Shown: positions 5,141 through 13,978, counted from the first letter of the stretch. The stretch: DNA of 19,205 nt from Collinsella sp. (GCA_019414265.1 DXMJ01000026.1:1-19205), one strand, 5' to 3'. Numbers and translations are program-made. Notes: generated by a model from the sequence alone, not told the origin.

Positions 5141-7014
5141 GCGCGATCACCCATCAATACATTCTTGGCGTGAAGCGTGGGGCAGATTCCGCAGCCGGTG
5201 CACGACGTGCGGGTGCAGTCGGGAGTCGTGACGCCCTCGAGTGAGCGACGGTACTCGCGCTCGAGGAAGCCGCGCGTGCAGCCGGGGCTCACATGCTCCC
5301 ACGGCAGGCGCCAGTCCAACTCGTAGGGCAGGTGCACGAGCTCATTGAGGTCGATGCCGTTTTTGGCAGCAGCCTCCTTCCAGTTATCGAGCGAGAAATG
5401 CTCTACCCAGGCGTCAAAGCGAGAGCCCGCGCGCCAAGCATCGATGATGACGGGCGTCATGTCACGACCGGCGCGGGACAGCGCGGCCTCGATGAGCGAA
5501 GTCTCGGCATCGTGGTAATGCACGCGGACGGCACGGTTGCGAACGCTCGTGATAAGCAACTTCTGGCGACGCTTGACGTCGTCGTAGTCGAGCTGCGGGC
5601 ACCACTGGAACGGCGTGGCAGCCTTGGGGATAAAGACCGAAACCGAGATGGACACCGAGATCGAGCCGCGACGAGCCTTGGGCACCACGGAACGACCAAG
5701 CTCCAGCACGTGATCGGCCAGATTGGCGATGGCCACGATGTCCTCGTCGCGCTCGCCGGGAAGGCCCATCATAAAGTAGAGCTTCATGCGGTTCCAGCCG
5801 GCCTCGAAGGCCGCCTTGGCCGCACGGTCCAGGTCCTCCTCGGTCACGTTCTTGTTAATGATGTCGCGCATGCGCTGGCTGCCGGCCTCGGGCGCGAACG
5901 TCAGGCCGCCCTTCTTTTCGCCGGCGACCGACTCGGCCATATCCACGCCAAACGAATCCAAGCGCTGCGACGGAATAGACACGCGAATACCCGTATCCTC
6001 CAGGCGACGGTTGAGCCTGCCGAGCGCGTCACGAATGCAGGAGTGGTCGGTCGTGGAGAGCGAGGTCAGCGACACCTCGTCATAGCCGGTCTTTTCCAGA
6101 CCCTGAATCACCGACGAGACGATCTGGTCGGCCGAACGCTCGCGCACCGGGCGATACGTCATGCCGGCCTGGCAAAAACGACAGCCGCGAGCGCAGCCGC
6201 GCAGAATCTCGATAGACAGGCGGTCGTGAACCAGCTGCGCATAGGGCACGCACGACTGCGACAGCGGATTCGTGGCGCCGAAATCCTCGACGACGCGCTT
6301 GTAGACCACGGCCGGAGCATCCTTGCCCTCGCGCGGCACGGTGTAGCCATGCGGCGAGCAGGGCTCGTCGTGACGAATCTCATAGAGCGACGGCACGTAG
6401 TTGCCGGCAATGGATGCAAGCTGCTCAACAATCTGCGCGCGCGGGACTCCTTCGTCGCGCAGGCGCCGATGCAGCTGGCAGGTCTCGAGCAGCGATTCCT
6501 CGCCCTCGCCGATGAGGATGGCATCGAAGAAGGCCGCGTACGGCTCGGGGTTGTACACCGAGGGGCCGCCGGCGATGATGATGGGGTCGTCTTCACCTCG
6601 GTCGGCCGCTAACAGCGGAATGCCAGCGAGATCGAGTGCCTCGAGGAAGTTCGTCACCGCCATCTCGTGCGGCACATGCAGACCGACGATATCAAACGAA
6701 GCAACGGGGGCAGCACCTTCGAGCGACAGCAGCGGAATGCCCGCCTCGCGCATGGCGTCACCCATATCGGGCCACGGCACATAGCCACGCTCGCAGGAGA
6801 TGCCCTCGGCCTGGTTAAGGATGTTGTAGAGGATGGCGATGCCCTGGTTGGGCAAACCAACCTCGTACACATCCGGGTAGATCAGGCAGCAACGGTAGTC
6901 GGCATCGGCCTTGGAAAGCGTGCCCCACTCGTGATCGATATAGCGGCTCGGCTTTTCGACCTTGGCGAGCAGCGGCTCAATTAAATGAAAGCAGTCTTGA
7001 TACGGAACGCGCAA
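5137..7014 (-). CDS. TIGR03960 radical SAM protein with B12-binding-like domain
   Basis: A 625-aa radical SAM enzyme of the TIGR03960 family, of unknown reaction. The N-terminal half (about 40-180) looks like a cobalamin-binding-type Rossmann domain, with FDIVGLHVPHEMAVTN and IIIAGGPSVYNPEPYA followed by LIGEGEESL. The radical SAM motif is C274-x3-C278-x2-C281 in GCARGCRFCQAG, which binds the 4Fe-4S cluster used to cleave S-adenosylmethionine. LTFAPEAGSQRMRDIINKN (about 363-381) is typical of the barrel. A C-terminal cysteine group in TRTSCTGCGICP may bind a second cluster. The start is TTG at 7014, seven bases after AGGGG. It lies 10 bases after the DUF697-like gene and overlaps the TIGR03936 gene by 4 bases. 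Substrate unknown; proximity to rplU hints at RNA or ribosome, without proof. Confidence 0.9.
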   Translation of the reverse strand: MRVPYQDCFHLIEPLLAKVEKPSRYIDHEWGTLSKADADYRCCLIYPDVYEVGLPNQGIAILYNILNQAEGISCERGYVPWPDMGDAMREAGIPLLSLEGAAPVASFDIVGLHVPHEMAVTNFLEALDLAGIPLLAADRGEDDPIIIAGGPSVYNPEPYAAFFDAILIGEGEESLLETCQLHRRLRDEGVPRAQIVEQLASIAGNYVPSLYEIRHDEPCSPHGYTVPREGKDAPAVVYKRVVEDFGATNPLSQSCVPYAQLVHDRLSIEILRGCARGCRFCQAGMTYRPVRERSADQIVSSVIQGLEKTGYDEVSLTSLSTTDHSCIRDALGRLNRRLEDTGIRVSIPSQRLDSFGVDMAESVAGEKKGGLTFAPEAGSQRMRDIINKNVTEEDLDRAAKAAFEAGWNRMKLYFMMGLPGERDEDIVAIANLADHVLELGRSVVPKARRGSISVSISVSVFIPKAATPFQWCPQLDYDDVKRRQKLLITSVRNRAVRVHYHDAETSLIEAALSRAGRDMTPVIIDAWRAGSRFDAWVEHFSLDNWKEAAAKNGIDLNELVHLPYELDWRLPWEHVSPGCTRGFLEREYRRSLEGVTTPDCTRTSCTGCGICPTLHAKNVLMGDRA

Positions 7015-7024
7015 CAGAAAACCC

Positions 7025-7954
7025 CTAAGCAGCGAGATCGGATGCGTCTTGGTAGGACGCCATAGGACGGGTAGCGCCCGCGACCGTGGTCACCAGATCG
7101 CGAACGCGGGAGAACGTGGCAGTGACCACCTCGTTGGCACGGCTGTAGTCGACATCGCGCTCGTAGAGCGAAACAAGCGCACGGCCCATGCCATAGGTGC
7201 CCGCGGCAGCAGTGAGCGCCTTAACGGCAAACCCAATATGCGGCGTCTGCTTGACGAGCGCGCGGGTGACCGCGCGGATCACAAGACCGCCGGCAAGCAC
7301 GCCCGCGACCTCGTAGCCGCGCTCAGGCTTAATGCCGCGTCCAAAGACGGCAGCGAGCTCAAAGAGCATGCCCACCTGCGCCAGCGCCATAACGGGATAA
7401 TCGGCGCCCGGCAAAAACACCAGCGCACCGGTCGCCATATTGGTGAGCGCGCACGAGGTGATGATACGATTAGCTGCCGCGATGCGCATAAAGGCAAAGT
7501 TCGCCGCAAAAGCCGTTTCCTTGTCGGTGCGATCGAGAATCCAGCGGGCAAGCGTCTCGAGCAGATACGTCTTATCGGTTGCCGCCACCACGCCGAGCAT
7601 GGGCGTGGACTCCTCGATAAACGGCACCTCCACAGCAGACTCGGCAAGCACGCACACGGGCGCGCCGGCGATCACGAGCTCCTGCACGGCACTCTCCAGG
7701 CGGTCGGAACCACACGAGAGCACCAGTACCACATCGGTATCGGTCTTTGGAGCAATTCGCTCCTCCCCCAGACGCTCGACGCGCACAATGCCCGAGGTCG
7801 TCTGCGGCACAAAGGCGTCACGCACCGTCTCAGCAAGAAAGCGCGAGGCGGACGAATCCAGATAGACCGAGACGCGCACCGGCGTATCGGAATCCTTCTT
7901 AACGGACGCGCCCATCTTAAAAGCGCGGGTCAGCTTATCTACGGGAATTTTCAT
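7025..7954 (-). CDS. DUF697-like membrane protein with P-loop-less GTPase-like N-terminus
   Basis: No gene name is known to me. In the 309-aa product, residues about 25-145 alternate predicted strands and helices: DTDVVLVLSCGSDR (72-85), APVCVLAES (98-106) and MLGVVAATDKTYLLETLARWI (119-139). These resemble the later part of a small GTPase, but there is no GxxxxGK[ST] P-loop. From about 150 to 265 the sequence resembles the DUF697 (YcjF-type) domain: NRIITSCALTNMATGALVFLPGADYPVMALAQVGML, then hydrophobic helices with ERGYEVAGVLAGGLVIR and a Gly/Ala-rich segment with GTYGMGRAL. It is probably membrane-associated. The ATG at 7954 follows GGAGGGG. It lies 18 bases after rodA and 10 before the radical SAM gene, so it joins cell-wall and radical SAM genes in one unit. 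Family call moderately sure; role unknown. Confidence 0.72.
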   Translation of the reverse strand: MKIPVDKLTRAFKMGASVKKDSDTPVRVSVYLDSSASRFLAETVRDAFVPQTTSGIVRVERLGEERIAPKTDTDVVLVLSCGSDRLESAVQELVIAGAPVCVLAESAVEVPFIEESTPMLGVVAATDKTYLLETLARWILDRTDKETAFAANFAFMRIAAANRIITSCALTNMATGALVFLPGADYPVMALAQVGMLFELAAVFGRGIKPERGYEVAGVLAGGLVIRAVTRALVKQTPHIGFAVKALTAAAGTYGMGRALVSLYERDVDYSRANEVVTATFSRVRDLVTTVAGATRPMASYQDASDLAA

Positions 7955-7972
7955 AGCAAACCCCTCCAGCGG

Positions 7973-9199
7973 TTACGCGGCGCCCGAACGATGCCGCCAT
8001 ATGGATTGTACGATACCCACCGTCAGCAGCTGAATCATCATCGAAGACGAACCGAAGCTAATAAACGGTAGCGGAATACCGGTAATCGGCATCATGCCGA
8101 TGCACATGCCGATGTTTTCGAAGGTCTGGAACGCCCACATGCCAACGATGCCCACACACGATAGGCGCAAGAACAGCGACTCACACTTAAAGGCGACGCG
8201 AATCGTCGAAAAGATCAGCAGCACGTAGAGGCATAGGAGCAAAAAGGAACCGCAAAAGCCAAAGGTCTCGGACAGGAAGGCGAAGACGAAGTCGGTGTGG
8301 AACTCAGGCAGAAAGCCGCCGGCCGACTGCGTCGCATGGCCCAAACCCTTACCAAAGAAGCCGCCCGAGCCAACGGCGATAAGCGACTGCTGCAGGTTGT
8401 AGGCATCGTCCGAATCGGCATTATCGGGGTCGATAAAGACCGTCAGGCGGTTCATCTGATACTGCTTGATGAGCACATCGTGGCCGAGCAACGAATCAAA
8501 GACCGAATCGAGCGCCAGGACGAGGGCCACCAGGCCCACGAGCAGGGCCAGGGTCGACAGCACCCATTCGCGGCGTGCACCGCTCATGCAGATGACGATG
8601 GCGCCCGAGACCAGCACGACCAGGCCCGAGCCCAGGTCGCCCATGGCGACGACGGCCAAAAACGGAATGGACAGCATGCCGCAGAGCTTGACGTAGTCGC
8701 GAACGGTATCGATGCGGCCGTTATACTGCGAGCCAAGCGTGGCGATAAAGAAGATGGTGATGAGCTTGGCAAGCTCAACCGGCTGGAATGTCAAGCCGAT
8801 ACCGGGAATCTTGATCCAGCCCGTCATGCCCAGACCGCCCGTATAGGACAGGCCCGGAATCTTGGGCGAGAAGATCACAATAAGGTCAATGACGAGCAGC
8901 GCCGTCGAGAAGTTAGAGATGCCGCGCAGATCGGTACGCCAGACGAGCACCGCAAGCACCGCGCCAATGCCAATGCCCAGCAGGTGGCGCGAGAATGAGG
9001 CGTCGGCCTTAAACTGTGACGCCGACCAAATAATGATGGCGCCATAGGCAACGAGCGCGACGGTAGCCAGCAGCACACCGATATGCACCTTTTGGCGAAA
9101 CGTACCGCGCGAGGCCGAAAGTTGCTTGTTGACGCGGTCCAGGCTGCTGCGAGAGCCGGTCTTGGTTGAACGGAACAGATCCGCCGGAGAAAAATCCAT
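7973..9199 (-). CDS. rodA: RodA, SEDS peptidoglycan glycosyltransferase
   Basis: RodA polymerises lipid II into glycan strands during side-wall growth, working with PBP2. The 408-aa protein has a cytoplasmic N-terminus of about 38 residues, then around ten membrane spans. SEDS signatures are all present: FQPVELAKL (138-146), GDLGSGLVV (187-195), NRLTVFIDPDN (250-260), the catalytic aspartate D303 in LPEFHTDFVFA (equivalent to E. coli D262), and GMMPITGIPLPFISFGSSS (368-386). The ATG at 9199 has AGGAGG five bases upstream, overlapping the end of mrdA (10 bases away). SEDS relatives FtsW and SpoVE are alternatives, but coupling to mrdA and the mre genes supports RodA. Confidence 0.93.
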   Translation of the reverse strand: MDFSPADLFRSTKTGSRSSLDRVNKQLSASRGTFRQKVHIGVLLATVALVAYGAIIIWSASQFKADASFSRHLLGIGIGAVLAVLVWRTDLRGISNFSTALLVIDLIVIFSPKIPGLSYTGGLGMTGWIKIPGIGLTFQPVELAKLITIFFIATLGSQYNGRIDTVRDYVKLCGMLSIPFLAVVAMGDLGSGLVVLVSGAIVICMSGARREWVLSTLALLVGLVALVLALDSVFDSLLGHDVLIKQYQMNRLTVFIDPDNADSDDAYNLQQSLIAVGSGGFFGKGLGHATQSAGGFLPEFHTDFVFAFLSETFGFCGSFLLLCLYVLLIFSTIRVAFKCESLFLRLSCVGIVGMWAFQTFENIGMCIGMMPITGIPLPFISFGSSSMMIQLLTVGIVQSIWRHRSGAA

Positions 9200-9208
9200 C
9201 GCAACCTC

Positions 9209-11278
9209 CTATCGAACCGAAGAATCGCCCGAGGCCGAAGAGGTATCGGGCTCGTCATAAATCGCGCCGAGCACGTCGCGCACGACATGCATCGCGGTAT
9301 CTGAGCCACCGCCGCCCTGCTCCAGGACAGTAGCGATGACATACTTGGGATCATCGGCCGGCGCATAGGCGCAGAACCACGCGTATTCGTCCTCGCCGCT
9401 TTTCTCGCCCGTGCCCGACTTGCCGTATACCTGCGGCGTCAGGGTGCCAAAGTGAGCCGCCAGGGACGTCGATGCCGTGTAAATCACGTCGTGCATGCCG
9501 TTGCGAACAAGAGCCAAATCCGAATCGCTGTTGATCTTGGCCTCCAAGCGCTTCTTCTTGCCTTTGCCGTTGTACTTATAGGCATCGCCGTCGCCATCGC
9601 GCGACACGGCAGACAAAAACACGTGAGGCACGTACTGCTTACCGCCGTTGGCAAGGCCCATGTAGGCGCATGCCATCTGCAGAGGCGTCACCAAAATGTC
9701 GCCCTGGCCGATGGCAATGTTGGTCATATCGCCGGCATTCCACTTGCGGTCCTCGGCAGAGGCGTCGGTAAAGTACGACTCTTTCCACTCGGCATCGGGA
9801 ATACGGCCCGCGCCCTCACTCGGCAAATCGATACCGCAGGTCTTGCCTAGGCCCCAGCGACGAAAGACCTCCTGCAGGCCCTCGGAATGTTGCTCGTCAT
9901 AAAAGAACGCCTTGCCCATATCGTAGAAGACGGGGTCGCACGAGTTGGCAATACCCGACTGCAGCGTCATGGTGCCGTGTCCAGACGTCAGCCAGCAGCG
10001 CTTGCCCCAAGCCTTGCCCAAGCCCGTCCAATAGCCCGTGCAGTTGGTTGTCTGCGTTGAAGTGTAGGTTCCAAACTCAAGACCGGCCAGTGCCGAGAGC
10101 GGCTTGATGGTCGAGGCCGACATGTACTGTCCGCTAATGGCGCGGTTGAGCAGCGGGTGCGAACCCTTGTCATCATTGAGCTCGGTCCACACGTCATTTG
10201 AGACGCCGCCGATAAAGACGGACGGATCGAACTTGGGCTCGCTCGCCATGCCCAGGATCTCGCCGTTGTTGGGATCGAGACACACCACAGCGCCGTTGCC
10301 GGCATTGCTGTAGCCAGTGGTCTTGGCAAGCTCGATGGCGCTCGCCAGCGCCGTCTCACAGGCCTGTTGGATCTTGAGGTCGAGCGTGAGCTTAATGTCG
10401 GAGCCGGCCTTGGCGGGCACGGCGCCGGCCTGACCGGTCACATTGCCCGAGGCATCGACCTTGACGGTCTGCTCGCCACGAATACCCTGCAGCAGGTTTT
10501 CGTAGTAGCTCTCAACACCCGCCTGGCCCACGATATCGCCCGACTGGTACGTAATCCGGCCAGCAGAAGCATCATCGTCGCCAGAGGTTTTCTTATTCTG
10601 GGCCTCAAGCTGCTCGGAGGTAATGGTGCCGGTATAGCCCAAAATGTGACAGGCCGTCTCGCCGTACGGGTACTGGCGCTCGGTACGCTCGGCAATCTTG
10701 ACGCCCGGGAACTCGCCGGCGTGCTCCTTGATATAGGCAACCGTGGAGCGACGGACGTCCGTCGCGATGGTATGCAGGCTCTGGGCGCCCTCGGAATTGT
10801 CCTGAATATTGCGCAGAACCGCCACGTAGGGCATACCGAGCACGTTGGCAAGATGGCGAACCAGAACCTCATCCTCGGCAAGGTCGCGGTAGGCCACGAC
10901 AGCAAGTGAGGGACGGTTCTGGACAAGTGCCACGCCATTACGGTCGAGGATGCGGCCGCGCACAGCGGGTGTGGTAACGGTGCGCGTCTGATTACTATTA
11001 GCCTGCTTTTCATAATAGTCCGACGAGACCATCTGCATGCCCCACAGCTTGACGGCAAGCGCCGCGAACATCGCGCCCACACCCGTGGTGAGGATGGAGA
11101 AGCGGCCCTTAAAGGCGGTCGCCGCGGTATTGCCCTCGCCCTCGGTGGCGCGCGGGGCCGTTCCATGCTGCGTATCGTAGGTAAAACGGGAATCGCCGCG
11201 ACGCATGATGACCAGCGCGACCACGATGGCCACAACCAGCACGATACCGGCGATAATAACCGTCATCTGGGAAGACAT
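9209..11278 (-). CDS. mrdA: Penicillin-binding protein 2, elongasome transpeptidase
   Basis: A class B penicillin-binding protein that cross-links peptidoglycan made by RodA. The dimerisation region with VRGRILDRNGVALVQNRPSL is at about 106-125. The transpeptidase domain shows the nucleophile S389 in STIK (389-392), the second motif as S446-C-D448 instead of SxN (SxD also occurs in E. coli PBP2) and KSGT (620-623). The 689 aa are normal. There are two hydrophobic segments, 5-25 and about 61-83, joined by a polar linker with basic ends, where one anchor is usual. If both span, the N-terminus is outside. ATG at 11278 lies seven bases after GGGGAGG. It sits 13 bases after mreD and 9 before rodA. 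Confidence 0.93.
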   Translation of the reverse strand: MSSQMTVIIAGIVLVVAIVVALVIMRRGDSRFTYDTQHGTAPRATEGEGNTAATAFKGRFSILTTGVGAMFAALAVKLWGMQMVSSDYYEKQANSNQTRTVTTPAVRGRILDRNGVALVQNRPSLAVVAYRDLAEDEVLVRHLANVLGMPYVAVLRNIQDNSEGAQSLHTIATDVRRSTVAYIKEHAGEFPGVKIAERTERQYPYGETACHILGYTGTITSEQLEAQNKKTSGDDDASAGRITYQSGDIVGQAGVESYYENLLQGIRGEQTVKVDASGNVTGQAGAVPAKAGSDIKLTLDLKIQQACETALASAIELAKTTGYSNAGNGAVVCLDPNNGEILGMASEPKFDPSVFIGGVSNDVWTELNDDKGSHPLLNRAISGQYMSASTIKPLSALAGLEFGTYTSTQTTNCTGYWTGLGKAWGKRCWLTSGHGTMTLQSGIANSCDPVFYDMGKAFFYDEQHSEGLQEVFRRWGLGKTCGIDLPSEGAGRIPDAEWKESYFTDASAEDRKWNAGDMTNIAIGQGDILVTPLQMACAYMGLANGGKQYVPHVFLSAVSRDGDGDAYKYNGKGKKKRLEAKINSDSDLALVRNGMHDVIYTASTSLAAHFGTLTPQVYGKSGTGEKSGEDEYAWFCAYAPADDPKYVIATVLEQGGGGSDTAMHVVRDVLGAIYDEPDTSSASGDSSVR

Positions 11279-11291
11279 CTACGGGCCTCCC

Positions 11292-11858
11292 CTATTTGAG
11301 CTTACGGGTCTTGGGCTTAAAGCGCATGCCCGTCTGGCGTCCGCCACGTGCGGAGAATCCATAACCGGACTGCGGCACGACGCCGGACATCAAAAACGGA
11401 ATGGCAACCAGACCCGTCAGGATCGAAGACGGCAGCGCATGGCCGAAGATCGCCACGACAAAGCTCGTCTCCATACCCATAAACAGCAAGATGATGCTGT
11501 AGATCACATTAATGACGAGCGCAAAGGCGCCCACAGTGATGCCGCGCGCACTCGGGGTACCGCTCGTTTGACCGGCAGCGCTGTGCACCAGGGCAAAAGA
11601 ACCCACGGTCAGCAGGAGCGACATAACTCCCACCGGCACGGCAGCGGACAGGTCATAAAACAAGCCGCTGCAAAAACCGCACACGACGGCACGGGTCGGG
11701 TCGCCCGAGAACACGCTTAGGCACACCAGGATAATCATGAAGTTGACGCGACCGCCCGCAATGGAGATCTGCGGTGCCAGGCCTGCCTGCAGCAGCACGC
11801 ACACGATGGCGGCGATTACAAACGTGCGGGAGCTCATCCCCTGCTCGTGTAGATCCAT
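11292..11858 (-). CDS. mreD: Rod shape-determining protein MreD
   Basis: MreD is the small integral membrane partner of MreC in the cell-elongation complex. The 188-aa protein is nearly all hydrophobic helices with short loops and ends in a basic tail rich in Arg and Lys (about 165-188), consistent with a cytoplasmic C-terminus. MreD is poorly conserved, so the call rests on size, hydrophobicity and position between mreC and mrdA. I choose the ATG at 11858: AGGGGG lies seven bases before it, while the ATG two codons upstream (11864) would have only one base between it and the same site. The stop of mreC lies 11 bases upstream. Confidence 0.88.
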   Translation of the reverse strand: MDLHEQGMSSRTFVIAAIVCVLLQAGLAPQISIAGGRVNFMIILVCLSVFSGDPTRAVVCGFCSGLFYDLSAAVPVGVMSLLLTVGSFALVHSAAGQTSGTPSARGITVGAFALVINVIYSIILLFMGMETSFVVAIFGHALPSSILTGLVAIPFLMSGVVPQSGYGFSARGGRQTGMRFKPKTRKLK

Positions 11859-11865
11859 GGACATG

Positions 11866-11871
11866 CCCCCT
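11866..11871 (-). promoter_or_regulatory. Ribosome binding site deciding the mreD start
   Basis: AGGGGG on the minus strand, partly overlapping the mreC stop codon. Seven bases separate it from the ATG at 11858 and only one from the ATG at 11864, which favours the shorter MreD and suggests coupling to mreC translation. Confidence 0.6.
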
Positions 11872-12868
11872 ATTCGCTCGAGCCGGAATCGGTCGTCTCG
11901 GACGTGTCGGAACCGTCATCCGAGCTCTCGTCCTTCGTCTTGGTCGCAGCATCGCGCGACGTTCCCTGCGGCGTGCTATTAGCGGTGCTCACGTCCTCAT
12001 CCGAGGCCGACTGTTCGTCGGTCAGCGAGGTGATGACCAGCACTTCCTCGTTGTTCTCGGCCGTCGTCTGGGCGCGTACCACAATGGTGTAGTACACGTC
12101 GTTTGCCGATTTCTCAACCGACGAGACGGTGCCGAGCGGAAGGCCCTTGGGGAACACACCGCCAATGCCCGAGGTCACGATGATGTCGCCAACCTTAACG
12201 TCGGAGTCGACGCTCACGTACTCAAGACGCAGCGTGCCGTCAGCCTGACCCTGCAGCATGCCCTGGGCGCGCGTGTCCTGCACCATAGCGGACACGCCCG
12301 AGTTCTCATCGCCGATCAGACGCACGGTGGACGTCTTGGCCGAGACTTCGATGATCTGTCCGATAACACCAGCCGAACTCGTCACAGGCATGTTGATGGT
12401 AAGCCCGTCGGCAGAACCTTTATCGATGGTAACGGTCGAGGTCCAGGCATCGCCCGAAGCGCCGACGATACGAGCTGCAGTGGACTTGAGGTTGTAGGTC
12501 GACTGCAGACCGACCAGACCCTCCAGTCGCTCGGCGGTCTTTTGAGCCTCGGAGAGCTCGGCAACCTTGGAGGTCAGCTCCTCATTTTGCTTCTTAAGCT
12601 CGTCAAGCGTGTCCTGTGACGCCGTAAGGTTAGAGAACACGTTACCGATCGCATTGAAGGGAGCCGCCACAGTCGAGCCCAGAAAACGCACCGGCGAGGT
12701 AATCGTCGTCACGCCCGAACGAACGGCATGAATCGGCCCCGTCTCGCCCTCACGAATATAAAACGTGAGCAGCAACACCGAAATCAGGCTGAAAACAATC
12801 AACGGGCGCATACCCGTTGATTGTCGCTTGGTATTCAGATTTGTGGAGAAACCCGAAGATCGTGCCAA
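11870..12868 (-). CDS. mreC: Rod shape-determining protein MreC
   Basis: MreC anchors the elongasome: a single-span protein whose outer part contacts PBP2 and switches on the RodA-PBP2 pair. In the 332-aa product I see a short basic cytoplasmic tail, a membrane span at about 21-38, a coiled coil rich in Lys and Glu (about 85-117) and the beta-domain with AWTSTVTIDKGSADGL (141-156), GVIGQI, STVRLIGDENS (180-190) and VTSGIGGVFPKGLPLGTV (231-248). After residue 284 comes a polar tail of about 48 residues rich in Ser, Asp, Glu and Thr, outside the conserved domain. The start is TTG at 12868, behind AAAGGTGG. It lies 21 bases after mreB. Confidence 0.93.
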   Translation of the reverse strand: MARSSGFSTNLNTKRQSTGMRPLIVFSLISVLLLTFYIREGETGPIHAVRSGVTTITSPVRFLGSTVAAPFNAIGNVFSNLTASQDTLDELKKQNEELTSKVAELSEAQKTAERLEGLVGLQSTYNLKSTAARIVGASGDAWTSTVTIDKGSADGLTINMPVTSSAGVIGQIIEVSAKTSTVRLIGDENSGVSAMVQDTRAQGMLQGQADGTLRLEYVSVDSDVKVGDIIVTSGIGGVFPKGLPLGTVSSVEKSANDVYYTIVVRAQTTAENNEEVLVITSLTDEQSASDEDVSTANSTPQGTSRDAATKTKDESSDDGSDTSETTDSGSSE

Positions 12869-12889
12869 ATGGAATCCACCTTTTGGAAA

Positions 12890-13933
12890 TTAAGCATTGG
12901 TCTGGACGAAGCCGCCATCAAACGCATTGGCCTCGAGCACGCGGGCACAGCCGTTAACAACGTTATCGAGCGCCGTGGGGCTGACGTTGACCGAAACGCC
13001 GGTCTCATCGCGCAGGCGCACATCGAGACCGCGCAGCAGCGCGCCGCCACCGGTCAGCAAAATGCCATAGTACATAAGGTCCGAGGCAAGATCGGGAGGC
13101 GTAGCGTCGAGTGCGTCCTTGACGGCCTTGGCCATCTCGTCGAGCGGCTTGTTGAGTGCGCGACGAATCTCCTCGCTCTCGATGCGCACGGTCTTGGGCA
13201 GACCGGTGATCACGTCGCGGCCGTTGACCTCGACGTCGAGCTCATCCTTGAGCGGCACGGCGGAGCCGACCTTGATCTTGATGTCCTCTGCCGTACGCTC
13301 GCCGATGGCCAGGTTGTAGGCATCGCGAACGTGCGTGAGGATGGCCTGATCGAACTCGTCGCCGGCAATACGGATAGACTGCGAGACGACGATGCCGCCC
13401 ATAGCGATAACGGCAACCTCGGTGGTACCGCCACCGATGTCGATGACCATGGAGCCGGTGGGTTCCTCGACGGGCAGGTCGGCGCCGATGGCAGCCGCCA
13501 TGGGCTCTTCGATCAGATAGGCCTGGCGGGCACCGGCCTGGATCGTGGCCTCAAAGACAGCGCGCTTCTCAACCGACGTGACACCGGAGGGAACGCAGAC
13601 GACAACACGCGGACGCGGAGTCCACGGATAGCGCTTCTCGGACGCCTTGTCGATAAAGTAGCGAAGCATGGCCTCGGTAACATCGAAGTCGGCGATGACG
13701 CCGTCCTTCAGGGGACGAACGGCCACGATGTTGCCGGGCGTACGGCCGAGCATGCGCTTTGCCTCGATACCGACCGCCAAGATGCGCTCGTCGTTCTTGT
13801 CGATGGCGACAACAGAGGGCTCGCGAATGACGATGCCCTTGCCGCGCACGGAGACAAGCGTATTGGCGGTGCCGAGGTCGATGGCAAGATCGCCCGCATA
13901 GCTACCGAAGAACATATCCATCAAAGAAAACAA
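12890..13933 (-). CDS. mreB: Rod shape-determining protein MreB
   Basis: MreB is the bacterial actin that forms membrane-bound filaments and directs side-wall synthesis. The 347-aa protein has the actin-fold ATP-binding motifs: phosphate 1 IDLGTANT (18-25), phosphate 2 DIGGGTTE (165-172) and the adenosine motif LLTGGGALLRG (292-302); EEPMAAAIGADLPVEEP (142-158) is a typical MreB stretch. The first residues (MFSLMDMFFG) could form the membrane-binding amphipathic helix. I keep the TTG start at 13933: AGGAG lies five bases upstream, whereas the ATG at codon 5 would be 17 bases from it. It is the first gene of the mreBCD-mrdA-rodA run, behind a hairpin that ends the preceding unit. Confidence 0.96.
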   Translation of the reverse strand: MFSLMDMFFGSYAGDLAIDLGTANTLVSVRGKGIVIREPSVVAIDKNDERILAVGIEAKRMLGRTPGNIVAVRPLKDGVIADFDVTEAMLRYFIDKASEKRYPWTPRPRVVVCVPSGVTSVEKRAVFEATIQAGARQAYLIEEPMAAAIGADLPVEEPTGSMVIDIGGGTTEVAVIAMGGIVVSQSIRIAGDEFDQAILTHVRDAYNLAIGERTAEDIKIKVGSAVPLKDELDVEVNGRDVITGLPKTVRIESEEIRRALNKPLDEMAKAVKDALDATPPDLASDLMYYGILLTGGGALLRGLDVRLRDETGVSVNVSPTALDNVVNGCARVLEANAFDGGFVQTNA

Positions 13934-13978
13934 CGCAACTCCTGATGTGTTGGATGATTGCTGGAAAACTACTAGCTC

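Noticed and set aside
5293..6612. 439-codon open frame on the plus strand
   Set aside because: Antisense to the radical SAM gene whose cysteine motif and conserved blocks are intact on the minus strand.
10050..10120. PBP2 called inactive because the second motif is SCD instead of SxN
   Set aside because: SxD is found in active elongation-type PBP2 proteins including that of E. coli, and the STIK and KSGT motifs are intact.
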